Translations under genes and position numbers: made by a program
NCBI GenBank assembly: GCA_020848095.1
Contig: JADLAT010000017.1
Location: forward strand, 62,001 to 126,000
Direction: 5' to 3'
From: Alphaproteobacteria bacterium
Lineage (GTDB): Bacteria; Pseudomonadota; Alphaproteobacteria; Micavibrionales; Micavibrionaceae
DNA length: 64,000 nucleotides
Shown: piece by piece, positions 17,381-27,109 of the stretch
How the letters are laid out: each line of letters starts with the position of its first letter
Numbering within the stretch: the first letter of the stretch is position 1
Notes under the pieces: model-generated
Database searches by the model: none
What the model was told of the DNA's origin: nothing
The model's input: only the letters and a program-made list of their open reading frames with translations

Positions 17381-19282
17381 ATGACTGCACAACGCAAGGA
17401 AACCCCGGATCACATGAATTTCAGCGCAGATGTTTCGCGGCTTTTGGATATTGTCGCGCACGCGCTTTATACCAATCATGATGTGTTTTTGCGCGAGTTG
17501 ATCTCCAACGCCGCCGATGCGTGCGACCGTTTGCGGTATGACGCTATTCAGACCCCATCCCTGACCAAGGACAATGCCAATTTTAGAATCCATGTCTATA
17601 AAGACACGGAGAGCCGCACGCTGAGCGTTATTGATAACGGGATCGGTATGAGCCGCGAGGAGCTGATTGAAAATCTCGGCACTATCGCTAAATCCGGTAC
17701 GGCTGCGCTGATGGAGCAGATGAAAGACGCCAAAGACCCGCTCAAGCTTATCGGGCAATTCGGGGTCGGGTTTTATGCATCCTATATGGTGGCCTCCTCG
17801 GTCAGCGTCGTCAGCCGCAAGGCGGGCAGCAAGGATATCTGGGTCTGGGAATCGGATGGTCGCACCGGGTTTGATGTGCGCCCCGCCAGTTCGGAAGAAG
17901 CCAAAAAACTTGATGGCGCGCGCGGAACGGCCATTACCCTGAATATCCGGGATGAGGGGGTTGAGTTCCTGCTGGATGAGAAAATCCGCCAGACGCTGGA
18001 GACCTATTCCGACCATATCGGCGTTAAAATTTTTCTCAATACGCCGGAGGACACCGCCAAGGGCGAGGGCCAGCCCGTCAACAAGGCTCAGGCTATCTGG
18101 ATGCGGCCAAAGAACGAAGTTAAACCCGAAGAATACACCGATTTCTATCGTCACATCACGCATGGCTTTGATGAGCCCCTCTTGACATCGCACTGGCATG
18201 CGGAGGGGAAAATCGAGTTCAGCGCCTTGCTGTTCATTCCCACGATGCGGCCATGGGATCTTTACGACCCTTCCCGTAAAAACACTGTAAAACTGTATGT
18301 CCGCCGCGTGTTCATCACCGATTCGCTCAGTGAGCTTGTCTATCCGTGGCTGCGGTTTGTGCGGGGCGTTATCGATTCCAGCGATCTGCCCTTGAACATC
18401 AGCCGGGAAAACCTCCAGCATAATCCGGTGATCTCTAAAATGCGCAGTGCCGTGGCCCGGCGCGTTCTTTCCGATCTTGATAAGCTTGCGCAAAGTGACT
18501 GGACGGGGTTCATCACCTTCTGGGGGCAGTTCGGCGCGGCGCTCAAAGAGGGGCTTTATGACGCCGCCGAGCATCGCGAGGATATTTTCAAAGTCTGCCG
18601 CTTTTATTCCACACATGAAAACGGCGAAAAACTCACCTCACTGGCGGAATATGTGGAGCGCATGAAACCGGAGCAAAAGGAGATATTCTATATCTCCGGC
18701 GAGAATCTGGGGAGCCTGAAAAACTCGCCGCAGATCGAGGGCTTTAAAGCGCGCGGGCTGGAGGTTTTATTCTTCACCGATACGATTGATGATTTCTGGC
18801 TCCAGCAGGTTCCCGATTTTCAAGGCAAAAAATTCAAATCCGTAACGCAAGGGGACATTGATCTTGGCCCGGATGAGGATAAAACCGCAAAAGAGGATGA
18901 CGAAAAAACTCATGAGGCGCTGCTCAATGCCTTGCGGGCGGAGCTGAAAGATGAGGTGGAGGATGTGCGCATCTCGCGCAGGCTCACCGATTCCCCGGTC
19001 TGTCTGGTGGCCTCCAGCGCGGGGGTGGACATGCATATGGAGCGCGTCTTGAAAATTAACCAGAAATATTCCGGCGGTGCAAAACCCGTGCTTGAGATCA
19101 ATGCGGAGCACAGCCTGATTAAAACGCTGGAGAAGATGGAAAGCGGCGCGGAGGGTTTTGCGGACGCGGCGCTCTTATTGCTGGATCAGGCCAAAATCAT
19201 TCAGGGGCAACCCGTACGCGACCCGGCGGCCTTCGCCCGGCGTATGGCCAGCTTCATGGAAAAGGCCCTGCCCCGCGCTTAA
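17381..19282 (+). CDS. htpG: Hsp90-family chaperone HtpG
   Basis: A 633-residue cytosolic chaperone. N-terminal GHKL ATPase motifs: LRELISNAADACDRLRY (catalytic Glu and Mg-binding Asn), DNGIGMSREELIENLGTIA and QFGVGFYASYMV. The middle domain has PWDLYDPSRKNTVKLYVRRVF and the strongly conserved LNISRENLQHN. The C-terminal dimer domain contains AEHSLIKTLEKM. A CGGAG ribosome site precedes the ATG. An acidic insertion (about residues 500-520) is a small deviation. No heat-shock promoter is obvious close by. Confidence 0.97.
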   Translation: MTAQRKETPDHMNFSADVSRLLDIVAHALYTNHDVFLRELISNAADACDRLRYDAIQTPSLTKDNANFRIHVYKDTESRTLSVIDNGIGMSREELIENLGTIAKSGTAALMEQMKDAKDPLKLIGQFGVGFYASYMVASSVSVVSRKAGSKDIWVWESDGRTGFDVRPASSEEAKKLDGARGTAITLNIRDEGVEFLLDEKIRQTLETYSDHIGVKIFLNTPEDTAKGEGQPVNKAQAIWMRPKNEVKPEEYTDFYRHITHGFDEPLLTSHWHAEGKIEFSALLFIPTMRPWDLYDPSRKNTVKLYVRRVFITDSLSELVYPWLRFVRGVIDSSDLPLNISRENLQHNPVISKMRSAVARRVLSDLDKLAQSDWTGFITFWGQFGAALKEGLYDAAEHREDIFKVCRFYSTHENGEKLTSLAEYVERMKPEQKEIFYISGENLGSLKNSPQIEGFKARGLEVLFFTDTIDDFWLQQVPDFQGKKFKSVTQGDIDLGPDEDKTAKEDDEKTHEALLNALRAELKDEVEDVRISRRLTDSPVCLVASSAGVDMHMERVLKINQKYSGGAKPVLEINAEHSLIKTLEKMESGAEGFADAALLLLDQAKIIQGQPVRDPAAFARRMASFMEKALPRA

Positions 19283-19300
19283 AACGCGCGGGACTTCGCG

Positions 19301-20566
19301 TCAGGCCGCATCGTCAATCTCGATGATGGCGTGTTTTTTACGTCCGGCGGAGAGTTTAACGGCGCCGTTTGCGCCGGGATGAACCGATTCCACGCTGGAT
19401 TCGGCATCGGTCACAACAACGCCCTCGATCCGTGCGCCGCCGCCCTGAATGAGCCTGCGGGCCTCCCCTTTCGAGGCGGCCAGTCCCGCCTCCACCAGCG
19501 CGTCAATCACCGAACCTTTTGCGCTTAAACGGCTTTTGCCGAAGCTGAAACGCGGTAAATCCTCCCCCGTTCCGCCCTGCTCGAAGACCTGCGCGGCGGT
19601 TTGTCCGGCGGCCAGCGCGGCGCCTTCCCCGTGGCAGAGTTTTGTTGCCTCAAAGGCCAGAATTTTCTTGGCCTCATTGATCTCCGCGCCCTGCAAAGCT
19701 TCGAGCCGCAGAATTTCCGCCATCGGCAAAATCGTGAAGCGTCGCAGCAGCGTACCCACCATCGCATCATCGGCATTGCGCCAGTACTGCCAGTAATCAT
19801 AAGGGGCCAGCATTTCCGCGTTCAGCCATACAGCGCCATTCACCGTCTTGCCCATTTTCTGCCCGTCCGGCGTGGTCAAAAGCGGCGCGGTGAGCGCGAA
19901 TAATTTTGCCTGATCGGCCTTATGCGCCAGATCAACACCGTTGATTATATTACCCCACTGGTCCGATCCGCCCATTTGCAAGATCGTGCCGTGACGGCGA
20001 TACAGCTCCAGAAAATCATAGCCCTGCATCACCATGTAATTAAATTCCAGCAGGGAAAGCGGGCTTTCCCGCTCAAGGCGGGTTTTTACCGAATCAAAGC
20101 CCAGCATGCGGTTGACCGTGAAATGCCGCCCGTAATCGCGCAGGAACGACAAATAACGCAGCCCGTCCAGCCAGTCATTATTATTGACCATCAACGCGCC
20201 GGTTTCATCATCGCCATAGCGCAAAAACTGTTTGAAGCACGTGGCTTTTATCTGCTCGATATTGGCGTTGATCGTTTTATCATCCAGCAATTTACGCTGC
20301 TCATCCTTGAATGAAGGGTCGCCAATCTTGCTCGTACCGCCGCCCATCAAGGTTATGGGTTTGTGGCCGCTCTGCTGGAACCAGTGCAGCATCATAATGC
20401 CGGTCAGATTGCCGATATGCAGGCTCTGCGCCGTGGCATCAAAGCCGATATAGGCACTTTGCACGCCCTCCATCAACAATGAATCCAGCGCCGTAAAATC
20501 AGAGCACTGGTGTATGAAACCGCGCTCATTTAAGGTATTGAGAAAGTCTGATTTATAATTTGTCAT
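19301..20566 (-). CDS. tyrS: Tyrosyl-tRNA synthetase
   Basis: A 421-residue class I synthetase. I start it at ATG 20566; the frame is open further up, but that part is antisense to anmK. Motifs: the HIGH-like HIGN (SLHIGNLTG), the [11 protein letters not shown] loop, [26 protein letters not shown] as the KMSKS equivalent, and a C-terminal S4 RNA-binding domain ([14 protein letters not shown]). The unusual KMGKT, with Gly for Ser, occurs in bacterial TyrRS. Minus-strand TATAAA at 20578-20573 lies 6 nt before the ATG. Confidence 0.96.
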   Translation of the reverse strand: MTNYKSDFLNTLNERGFIHQCSDFTALDSLLMEGVQSAYIGFDATAQSLHIGNLTGIMMLHWFQQSGHKPITLMGGGTSKIGDPSFKDEQRKLLDDKTINANIEQIKATCFKQFLRYGDDETGALMVNNNDWLDGLRYLSFLRDYGRHFTVNRMLGFDSVKTRLERESPLSLLEFNYMVMQGYDFLELYRRHGTILQMGGSDQWGNIINGVDLAHKADQAKLFALTAPLLTTPDGQKMGKTVNGAVWLNAEMLAPYDYWQYWRNADDAMVGTLLRRFTILPMAEILRLEALQGAEINEAKKILAFEATKLCHGEGAALAAGQTAAQVFEQGGTGEDLPRFSFGKSRLSAKGSVIDALVEAGLAASKGEARRLIQGGGARIEGVVVTDAESSVESVHPGANGAVKLSAGRKKHAIIEIDDAA

Positions 20567-20572
20567 TGGATT

Positions 20573-20578
20573 TTTATA
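20573..20578 (-). promoter_or_regulatory. -10 box of tyrS, leaderless geometry
   Basis: TATAAA on the minus strand ends 6 nt before the tyrS ATG, with a weak TAGACT -35 inside the anmK coding start. The whole tyrS-anmK divergent gap is only 15 nt. Confidence 0.4.
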
Positions 20579-20581
20579 ATT

Positions 20582-21676
20582 ATGAATGCTGCAAAAGTCT
20601 ATACAGCAATCGGGCTTATGTCCGGCACGTCTTTGGACGGGGAAATCGATGTGGCGCTGATCCGCACCGATGGGCATGATTTTGTCGAGGCGCTGGCTTT
20701 TCAACCCTTTCCCTACGCGCAAGATGTGCGGGACAAGGTGCGGGAATGCTTCGGCAAACGTGCGCCCGATAAGGCCGTTCTGGCGGCTGAAAAACTGGTG
20801 ACAAACCTGCATATCGCGGCGGTCAGGGCGCTGGGGCAACCTGCCGACATTATCGGCTTTCACGGCCAGACTCTGACCCATGACCCGGCGGCGGGCTTCA
20901 CATGGCAAATCGGCGATGGCGCGGCGATGGCACGGGCAACCGGCATAGACACCATCTCGGATTTCCGCAGCGCCGACATGCGGGCGGGCGGGCAAGGCGC
21001 GCCCCTTATCCCGCTCTATCACCGGGCGATCATGGCCAGAGCACACCGGCCCGTTGCGGTGCTTAATCTGGGCGGTGTGGCCAATATTACGTTCATTGAT
21101 GAAAACAATGATCTCATCGCCTTTGACACCGGCCCGGCCAATGCGCTGATGGATGATATGACCCAAAAATGCACCGGTGCGGCCTTTGATGAAAACGGCA
21201 AAATGGCACGAAATGGGCGCGTTGACAACGCGGTTGTGGAGGCTTTTTTGACGCATGATTACTTTCAGAAATCCGGCCCGAAATCGCTGGACCGCAATGC
21301 GTGGGATCTGGATTGCGTGGCGCATCTGAACCCGAATGACGCGCTGGCGACGCTTTGTGAAATGACGGTGCGGGGTGTAAAAGCGGCTCTGGATAACCTT
21401 CCGCTGCCTCCATGCCGGCTTTATGCCTGTGGCGGGGGGCGCAAAAATGACTTCCTGATGACCCGGCTTAATGCGCTTTTACCGTTTCCGGTTTTGCCTG
21501 TCGAAGACGCGGGCTGGAACGGCGATGCCATCGAGGCGCAGGGCTTTGCCTATCTGGCGGTGCGCTCTTTGCTCGGCCTGCCTTTAAGCCTGCCATCGAC
21601 AACCGGCGTGCCTGCGCCTATAACGGGCGGTGTGCTGTTTCGTGCCGATGAGGCGCCAGAGAAGAAATCACCATGA
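20582..21676 (+). CDS. anmK: Anhydro-N-acetylmuramic acid kinase
   Basis: A 364-residue sugar kinase of peptidoglycan recycling that opens and phosphorylates 1,6-anhydro-MurNAc to MurNAc-6-phosphate. Signatures: [17 protein letters not shown] near the N-terminus, [35 protein letters not shown] with the catalytic Asp, [22 protein letters not shown] and [14 protein letters not shown]. It overlaps tsaC by 4 nt (ATGA), implying coupled translation. The start codon is 16 nt from that of tyrS on the other strand. Confidence 0.95.
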   Translation: MNAAKVYTAIGLMSGTSLDGEIDVALIRTDGHDFVEALAFQPFPYAQDVRDKVRECFGKRAPDKAVLAAEKLVTNLHIAAVRALGQPADIIGFHGQTLTHDPAAGFTWQIGDGAAMARATGIDTISDFRSADMRAGGQGAPLIPLYHRAIMARAHRPVAVLNLGGVANITFIDENNDLIAFDTGPANALMDDMTQKCTGAAFDENGKMARNGRVDNAVVEAFLTHDYFQKSGPKSLDRNAWDLDCVAHLNPNDALATLCEMTVRGVKAALDNLPLPPCRLYACGGGRKNDFLMTRLNALLPFPVLPVEDAGWNGDAIEAQGFAYLAVRSLLGLPLSLPSTTGVPAPITGGVLFRADEAPEKKSP

Positions 21677-22668
21677 TTAAAACCGCAAACGCGCAAAGCA
21701 TTAATGAGGCCGCAAAAATCCTTCAAAATGGCGGGCTGGTTGCCATGCCGACCGAGACCGTTTACGGGCTGGCGGCCAATGCGCTGGACGGCGCGGCGGT
21801 GGCCCGTATATTCGCCACCAAATCGCGCCCGGCTTTCAATCCGCTGATTATCCATGTGCCCGATCTTGAAGCCGCGCAGCAAATCGCCCTTTTTACACCG
21901 CTGGCTCTTGAGGCGGCTCATGCCTTCTGGCCCGGCCCGTTGAGCCTCATTCTGCCGCGCCGGGAGGACTGCCGGATTTCCGATCTGGCCAGTGCGGGCT
22001 TGCCGACGCTGGCGGTGCGCATTCCGGCGCATCCCGTGGCGCTGGCCCTGCTGAGGGCTTCGGGGTTGCCGCTGGCCGCGCCCAGCGCGAATGAATCGGG
22101 GAAGCTCAGCCCGACAACGCCCGCGCATGTGGCCGACACTCTGGCCGGGCGGGTAGATATGATTTTGGCGGCGGGTTCCTGCAAAGTCGGGCTTGAATCA
22201 ACCATTTTGGATATCAGCGGCGCCGAGCCGGTTATCCTGCGGCCCGGCGCAATTACGGCGCCCGATATACACGCCGCGCTTGGGGTTAAACCCTGCGCGT
22301 TCAATCCCGATGGCGCATGCACCGAAAATGCACCAAAAGCACCGGGGATGCTCCTCAAGCACTATGCGCCTGATACAAATTTGCGTCTGCGTGCTATTGA
22401 TCTGGAACCGGGGGAGGCCCTGCTGGCCTTTGGCAGCGAGCGGTTCATGGGTATAAAGGGCGGCGGCGCGGCGACGCACCTGCCGGAGCATCTGCGCCGA
22501 AACTTAAGCGAAAGCGGTGACCTGCACGAGGCCGCGCGCAACCTCTTTGCCATGCTCAAGGTCCTCGATAGCGCCCGCCCCCGCCAGATTGCCGTTATGC
22601 CCATTCCAGAAACGGGTCTGGGTATTGCCATTAATGACCGCTTGAAAAGGGCGGCGCAAAGGGATTAG
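21673..22668 (+). CDS. tsaC: L-threonylcarbamoyladenylate synthase, Sua5 type
   Basis: A 331-residue enzyme that makes the activated carbamoyl-threonine for t6A37 of tRNAs. The N-terminal YrdC domain shows GGLVAMPTETVYGLAANA, FATKSRPAFNPLIIHV, FWPGPLSLILPR, the PSANESGKLSPTTPAHV block and STILDIS. A C-terminal Sua5 domain (from about residue 225) begins after the linker KAPGMLLKHYAPDTNLRL, so it is the long two-domain form. The start overlaps the stop of anmK. Confidence 0.93.
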   Translation: MIKTANAQSINEAAKILQNGGLVAMPTETVYGLAANALDGAAVARIFATKSRPAFNPLIIHVPDLEAAQQIALFTPLALEAAHAFWPGPLSLILPRREDCRISDLASAGLPTLAVRIPAHPVALALLRASGLPLAAPSANESGKLSPTTPAHVADTLAGRVDMILAAGSCKVGLESTILDISGAEPVILRPGAITAPDIHAALGVKPCAFNPDGACTENAPKAPGMLLKHYAPDTNLRLRAIDLEPGEALLAFGSERFMGIKGGGAATHLPEHLRRNLSESGDLHEAARNLFAMLKVLDSARPRQIAVMPIPETGLGIAINDRLKRAAQRD

Positions 22669-22677
22669 TTTATCTGC

Positions 22678-23694
22678 ATGAAAAAAGTTCTCCTGACCGG
22701 CGCTGCCGGATTTATCGGCTTTCACTATACACAAAGGCTTTGTGCCGCCGGGTATGATGTTCTGGGCATCGATAATCTGAACGATTATTACGATGTTTCC
22801 CTTAAAGATGCGCGGCTGAAGCAACTTGAGCCGCTGGCGAATTTCAGCTTCCAAAAATGCGATCTGGCGGACCGGGCCGCTATGGAGGGCGTATTCACCG
22901 CATGGCAGCCGGAGATTGTTGTCAATCTCGCGGCGCAGGCCGGGGTGCGCTATTCCCTGCAAAACCCGCAGGCCTATCTGGATTCCAACCTTCAGGGGTT
23001 TTTGAACATACTGGAGGGCTGCCGCCATAACGGCGTGAAGCATCTGCTTTACGCCTCCTCCTCCTCCGTTTACGGGGCCAATACCAAGGTTCCCTTCGCC
23101 GTGAGCGATAATGTCGATCACCCCGTCAGCCTGTATGCCGCAACAAAAAAAGCTAATGAGCTGATGGCGCATACTTACGCCCATCTTTACCGCCTGCCCT
23201 GTACGGGCTTACGGTTCTTCACGGTTTACGGCCCGTGGGGGCGACCCGACATGGCGTATTTCAGCTTCACAAAGGCGCTGTTTGAAGGGCGGGCGATTGA
23301 TGTGTTCAATAACGGGGAGATGATGCGCGATTTCACCTATATTGATGATATCACGGAGGCCATGATGCGGCTTATAGACGCGCCGCCGCCCGCGCCCGAC
23401 CCGAACTGGAGCGGCCAAAACCCGGACCCCTCACGCTCGAACGCGCCATGGCGGCTTTATAATATCGGCAATAACAGCCCGGAAAAGCTGATGGATTTCA
23501 TCACGATTTTAGAGGAGGAAACCGGGCGCAAAGCGCAGAAAAACTTCCTGCCGATGCAAAAGGGCGATGTGCCCGCCACCTTTGCCGACACAAGCGATCT
23601 GGCGCGCGCCGTGAATTTCAAACCCGCCACAGATTTACGGGCGGGCCTGAAAAAATTTATTGCATGGTATAAAGAATATTACATATCGAGATGA
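22678..23694 (+). CDS. UDP-glucuronate 4-epimerase-like SDR
   Basis: A 338-residue extended short-chain dehydrogenase with the NAD loop GAAGFIGFHYTQRL, the family-specific GIDNLNDYYDVSLKDARLKQL start, the Ser in YASSSSVYGAN and the catalytic SLYAATKKANELMAH. FFTVYGPWGRPDMAYFSFTKAL is diagnostic for the UDP-glucuronate/galacturonate branch. The product feeds surface polysaccharides. No glycosyltransferase cluster is adjacent; the gene follows tsaC by 9 nt and may be part of that operon. Its end overlaps by 16 nt the convergent gene at 23679. Confidence 0.9.
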   Translation: MKKVLLTGAAGFIGFHYTQRLCAAGYDVLGIDNLNDYYDVSLKDARLKQLEPLANFSFQKCDLADRAAMEGVFTAWQPEIVVNLAAQAGVRYSLQNPQAYLDSNLQGFLNILEGCRHNGVKHLLYASSSSVYGANTKVPFAVSDNVDHPVSLYAATKKANELMAHTYAHLYRLPCTGLRFFTVYGPWGRPDMAYFSFTKALFEGRAIDVFNNGEMMRDFTYIDDITEAMMRLIDAPPPAPDPNWSGQNPDPSRSNAPWRLYNIGNNSPEKLMDFITILEEETGRKAQKNFLPMQKGDVPATFADTSDLARAVNFKPATDLRAGLKKFIAWYKEYYISR

Positions 23695-24392
23695 TCAAGC
23701 TTTATCTTTACCGGCTCGGCCCGCTCAAAAAGTATATCAAACTGATTTGAAAGATTCGCCGCCACGGCAGGCCTGTTTAACGAACCGATAGCGCCGCTGC
23801 CACCGCCTTCGAACCTGTAAGCATCAAGAACAGCATTCCTCGCTGTGGAAAACCCGTCAACATTCTTCTTCCGCAAAAAGGCCACATCGTCTTCTGTCAT
23901 AATCCGAACGCCCAAATTACTGGCAAAGGCAGGGTTTTGCCCGGCGTGTTCGTCAAGAAGCTGCAGAAGAGTTTGCCCATCCGGAGAGCCCATCTCCGCC
24001 GAATTGCGAAAAAGAAGGGAGAGCCTAAAATCTTTTGTTGCCATAACCTTGATTGTCTTGCTGGCGACCGGTTTCCAGCGTCGATGAAACTCCACATCAG
24101 ACATGGTCAGGGCTTTAAGCGCGACCGGCGATAAAATGATTTTCTCCTCCGTACCGCTCATGGAAGAAACGGCCAGATGATCATAAAAGGCCTTAGCTTT
24201 TACAGGAGCATCGCAGTGAAATATTTTGGATTTTTCAGTTGGGTTTTCACTTTTCTTCAATTCAGAAAGGTATATAAACAGCCGGCTATGGTCATTAAAC
24301 TGCTCATTGTATCTCGCCTGACGCGCCGCTTCTTCCGCTTTTTCCTGCTTTTCCTCTCTAAACGCACCAGTAATATCAGCAATCAGATTCAT
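23679..24392 (-). CDS. Hypothetical protein, family member 1 of 3
   Basis: About 237 residues. I place the start at ATG 24392, 9 nt after a GGAG; an upstream in-frame ATG (24407) lacks a site. The N-terminus is charged and coiled-coil-like, then comes a block with FYDHLA, a strand region, and the best conserved segment (RLSLLFRNSAEMGSPDGQ, then DDVAFLRKKNVDGFSTA). The same order of elements is found in the products at 25580-26287 and, more distantly, 24482-25165. No known domain, signal or membrane segment. The copies form an islet between core genes. Confidence 0.7.
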   Translation of the reverse strand: MNLIADITGAFREEKQEKAEEAARQARYNEQFNDHSRLFIYLSELKKSENPTEKSKIFHCDAPVKAKAFYDHLAVSSMSGTEEKIILSPVALKALTMSDVEFHRRWKPVASKTIKVMATKDFRLSLLFRNSAEMGSPDGQTLLQLLDEHAGQNPAFASNLGVRIMTEDDVAFLRKKNVDGFSTARNAVLDAYRFEGGGSGAIGSLNRPAVAANLSNQFDILFERAEPVKIKLDHLDM

Positions 24393-24481
24393 TTTACGCA
24401 ACTCCATCTTCTAGGGTATTATCAGATTATCTTGCATGCAAATACGCTTATGTCAACCACAACCTGTAATCGGCACATTCG

Positions 24482-25165
24482 CTATAAGTCCAGATGTTCC
24501 GCAATTTCCGCCAGCAGAACGACCCTTGAGTTCTTACCTACCTCTGCAAGCTCACGTACCTGCCGGCGCATCCAGTCCTCAGAAAACTCGACATCTATCT
24601 CTCCGGGGATTCTCGTCGGTGATTTTAAAACCCTGACCTCAACGCCGGTTTTCAAGGTCAGGTCCGCCAGAACTGTTCCGCGGCGCTCCTCATCCAGGCG
24701 CTCATTATTTTTAACCCAAACCGTTATATTATCAGCGTTTTTCGGATATATAGAACGCGCCCGCGATAATACTTTAACGAGTTTAGCCGTATTTTCCTTT
24801 ACCACCTCGACATCCTCTGCACTGGTCAGATTCGCGGCGTTTTGAAAAACAACATCAAGCTTGAATTTCTTGGAGACCATATCTTCAACAAGATACCAAT
24901 AGTTGGCCAGCACTTTAAGATCTGCTTTCGATGGAAATATAAAGATGCGCGACCCTTGGCCACCATTCTCAAGAAGCATGTCATAAAAAATGCCTGTTTT
25001 CTCCTCAAGAGTGGGAGAGGGAGAACTCCTGGGATGCGCCGTAGCCTCAGAAAAGTTTTTGCGCATTGCCAGCAAGGCTTCCTGCTTTAAAGCAGAGGCC
25101 ATGATTTTTTTATAAAATTCTTCGTCTTTTTTTGCTTCGTCATCGGGGCGTTTTGATTTCGGCAT
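24482..25165 (-). CDS. Hypothetical protein, family member 2 of 3
   Basis: A 227-residue soluble protein, the most diverged of three relatives. It keeps the FYDMLLENG element (about residue 60), a following strand with IFIFPSKADLKVLANY, and KFKLDVVFQNAANLTS in the position of RLSLLFRNSAE in member 1. The N-terminus is highly charged. A TTGACA on the minus strand at about 25229-25224 provides a -35, and a weak AGGGAAAG ribosome site precedes the start. Function unknown. Confidence 0.65.
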   Translation of the reverse strand: MPKSKRPDDEAKKDEEFYKKIMASALKQEALLAMRKNFSEATAHPRSSPSPTLEEKTGIFYDMLLENGGQGSRIFIFPSKADLKVLANYWYLVEDMVSKKFKLDVVFQNAANLTSAEDVEVVKENTAKLVKVLSRARSIYPKNADNITVWVKNNERLDEERRGTVLADLTLKTGVEVRVLKSPTRIPGEIDVEFSEDWMRRQVRELAEVGKNSRVVLLAEIAEHLDL

Positions 25166-25321
25166 TGGCTGTTTCTTTCCCTAACGTGGATGAGCCGGGT
25201 ATATTTGCCATGAAAATCATCTTATGTCAAGAAAATGGGGTGTGCCGGCATTATCTTCTTTAGAGTTTCTTAATTTTCTGGTATTAAAATTAAGAGAGGA
25301 CGTTAAGGAGAATCACCGCTT

Positions 25322-25498
25322 ATGGAACTGCCCGCCGCCATTGCCGCCGAACAAGGATTGCTCAGACAAAATGTCGCTTTGTCGGTCATCAAGCAATCGG
25401 CAGATCAGGAACAGGCCATCGCCCAGATCCTTGAGCAGGCTGTCCGCTCCGCGCCGGTTTCCTCCGCGCGCGGCACGAATGTAGATCTCACGGCCTGA
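25322..25498 (+). CDS. YjfB-like putative motility peptide (58 aa)
   Basis: A 58-residue frame with an AAGGAG ribosome site about 11 nt before ATG 25322 and stop TGA at 25496. The start MELPAAIAAEQGLLRQ, the following LSVIKQSADQEQA and the end NVDLTA match the layout of the YjfB family of small 'putative motility' proteins (Met-Asp-Ile start, Ser-Val-Leu-Lys helix, Ala, Asp and Leu at the end). It is the only plus-strand gene between two minus-strand paralogues. No flagellar gene is in the window, so a motility role rests on family resemblance only. Confidence 0.6.
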   Translation: MELPAAIAAEQGLLRQNVALSVIKQSADQEQAIAQILEQAVRSAPVSSARGTNVDLTA

Positions 25499-25579
25499 AG
25501 AGGCGGTTTTCTGCCCCAACTTTTTAAAAAATAGATTAACAGGCCTGTTTTGCACCAACGGCATGCGCCCGGCAATAAC

Positions 25580-26287
25580 CTATATATTGTCCAGAGATAT
25601 GGCCTGTACACGGCGTGAAATTTCGGTAATATCCCTATCAATTGATACGCCGGAAAATTTTCCGTCCTCTTCCAAAGAAAAGAACTCTGCGACTTGATTT
25701 CCGTTAGAACGCTGCACTTTAAAAGCGTGCATATAGCCGTCAACATTTGGAGAAACATTCGCAGCGGTAAAAGACTCAATATTCCTCTCCTTCAACTCTT
25801 GAAAATCGTCAGCACTTATAATTCCGATAAAAAGATTATTTTTAAATCCTTCAATTTTTTCGGCCCAATCCTTTGTGATCTTCAATACAGCCTGCCCGTT
25901 CGGCGATTGCTGTTCTGCCGCGTCTCGGAAGAAAAGAGAAAGCCTAGCCCGCTTCACCGCCATAACACCAAGCGGTGACGGTGCGAACTCCTCCATGGAC
26001 AGAGCCTCAAGATCTTGCGGAGAAGCAAGAATTTTTAAAGTAGATTCCGGCTTTCCTTGCTCCGCAAGCACTCTATAAAAGACATTCGTTGCCTCCACGG
26101 AAGAAAAACCGATGCGAGCCCCCTCGCCCCACTTTCCATCGCGGTAGACATCACGATAATATTTATCTTTTGCTTGATAGCCCTCTACTCTTTGGTTTTT
26201 TGCGTATAATTCAATTCTTTTGGATTCCTGTTCTGCTTCGCGCTGCCGCTCTTCTTGTCTGAATTTCCACCATGTTAAAATACTCAT
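25580..26287 (-). CDS. Hypothetical protein, family member 3 of 3
   Basis: About 235 residues starting at ATG 26287, 9 nt after GGAG. The first 40 residues are a charged, probably coiled-coil helix. The rest follows the family pattern: NVFYRVLAEQGKPEST, the conserved RLSLFFRDAAEQQSPNGQ, and DDFQELKERNIESFTAANVS, nearly collinear with member 1 (23679). No signal peptide or membrane segment. A TTGACA lies upstream on the minus strand near 26361. Function unknown; the tandem set suggests family expansion. Confidence 0.7.
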   Translation of the reverse strand: MSILTWWKFRQEERQREAEQESKRIELYAKNQRVEGYQAKDKYYRDVYRDGKWGEGARIGFSSVEATNVFYRVLAEQGKPESTLKILASPQDLEALSMEEFAPSPLGVMAVKRARLSLFFRDAAEQQSPNGQAVLKITKDWAEKIEGFKNNLFIGIISADDFQELKERNIESFTAANVSPNVDGYMHAFKVQRSNGNQVAEFFSLEEDGKFSGVSIDRDITEISRRVQAISLDNI

Positions 26288-26452
26288 AACGCTAATCTCC
26301 ACTCGAAAAATCTAAACCATTGTATAGAAAAAATTTCTCGCATATAACTTAAATTATGTCAACAAATAACGCCTTCCCCTTCTTTTGAGTTATCAATTTC
26401 TTGACAGGGAGAGATAAGTTATGCAATCTCTTGCTGTTTCAGGAAATTACAT

Positions 26453-27100
26453 ATGTCAAACAAGCCACAGGCACAAAAAAGCAAATACCTCACCCTCGAC
26501 GGGCAGGATATTTTGGCGGATGCAACGCGCCGAAGCCTGCCTCAGGAATATCTAAGAACAGGCAGCGTGGTGCTTCCCGCTATCTTTGCCGCCGCGGGGG
26601 AGATGGTCCATACCGATGGGCTTTCCCTTTTTGCCGGAGCGCTGGGCTTATCTCTGGGCAGCCGTATAGAACAAAGAAATAAAAGAAGTATCTCTAATCT
26701 TTTTGGACGACAAGCCCTGACCACGTTTTGCATTGATACAAAACCGGAACCGGACACCAAAACGCCCCTGCATTTAAAATCGATGGCGAAACTGATGAGA
26801 AACAATAATGCCATGTTTGCTGCGGTAATGTCTGGCACGATCCCCATCCATTTTGCAGTCCTTACGGCCCTCGAAACGCAGGCCGAAAGCCCGGTAACAA
26901 AACCCCTGTTTTCAAGCGCAGCCTTTAGTCTAGGGCTAGTCGTTGATGAGGCCAAGCTGGCCTATATCTATAACAAAGTTGTTCAGGATGAATGGGCTAT
27001 TGTGAAATGGCCGGAGCCCCTTAAGGAGACGGCACCGGAGAAGAAGATAGATGCACGAGCTGGACTCCTCCCCGCACCAGTACCCGCGCAGGGCGGATAA
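26453..27100 (+). CDS. Hypothetical protein with hydrophobic segments (215 aa)
   Basis: Starts at ATG 26453 with AGGA 8 nt upstream and a TTGACA at 26401-26406. Three moderately hydrophobic stretches (residues about 38-70, 120-142 and 152-172) may be membrane helices, though the first two contain charged residues. The C-terminus is Pro-rich. No family is recognised. It converges with the secreted protein gene at 27110, leaving 9 nt between stops. Confidence 0.65.
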   Translation: MSNKPQAQKSKYLTLDGQDILADATRRSLPQEYLRTGSVVLPAIFAAAGEMVHTDGLSLFAGALGLSLGSRIEQRNKRSISNLFGRQALTTFCIDTKPEPDTKTPLHLKSMAKLMRNNNAMFAAVMSGTIPIHFAVLTALETQAESPVTKPLFSSAAFSLGLVVDEAKLAYIYNKVVQDEWAIVKWPEPLKETAPEKKIDARAGLLPAPVPAQGG

Positions 27101-27109
27101 AATCCATCC

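Noticed and set aside
17330..18616. A 428-residue minus-strand frame
   Set aside because: Antisense to htpG, a certain gene; its sequence has no recognisable domain and reflects codon-position bias of the other strand.
20567..21325. A 253-residue N-terminal extension of tyrosyl-tRNA synthetase on the minus strand
   Set aside because: It lies wholly antisense to anmK apart from a few bases, has no synthetase motifs, and the normal TyrRS start at 20566 fits the family length.
25313..25564. An 83-residue minus-strand frame
   Set aside because: Overlaps the YjfB-like gene, which has the better ribosome site and family resemblance.
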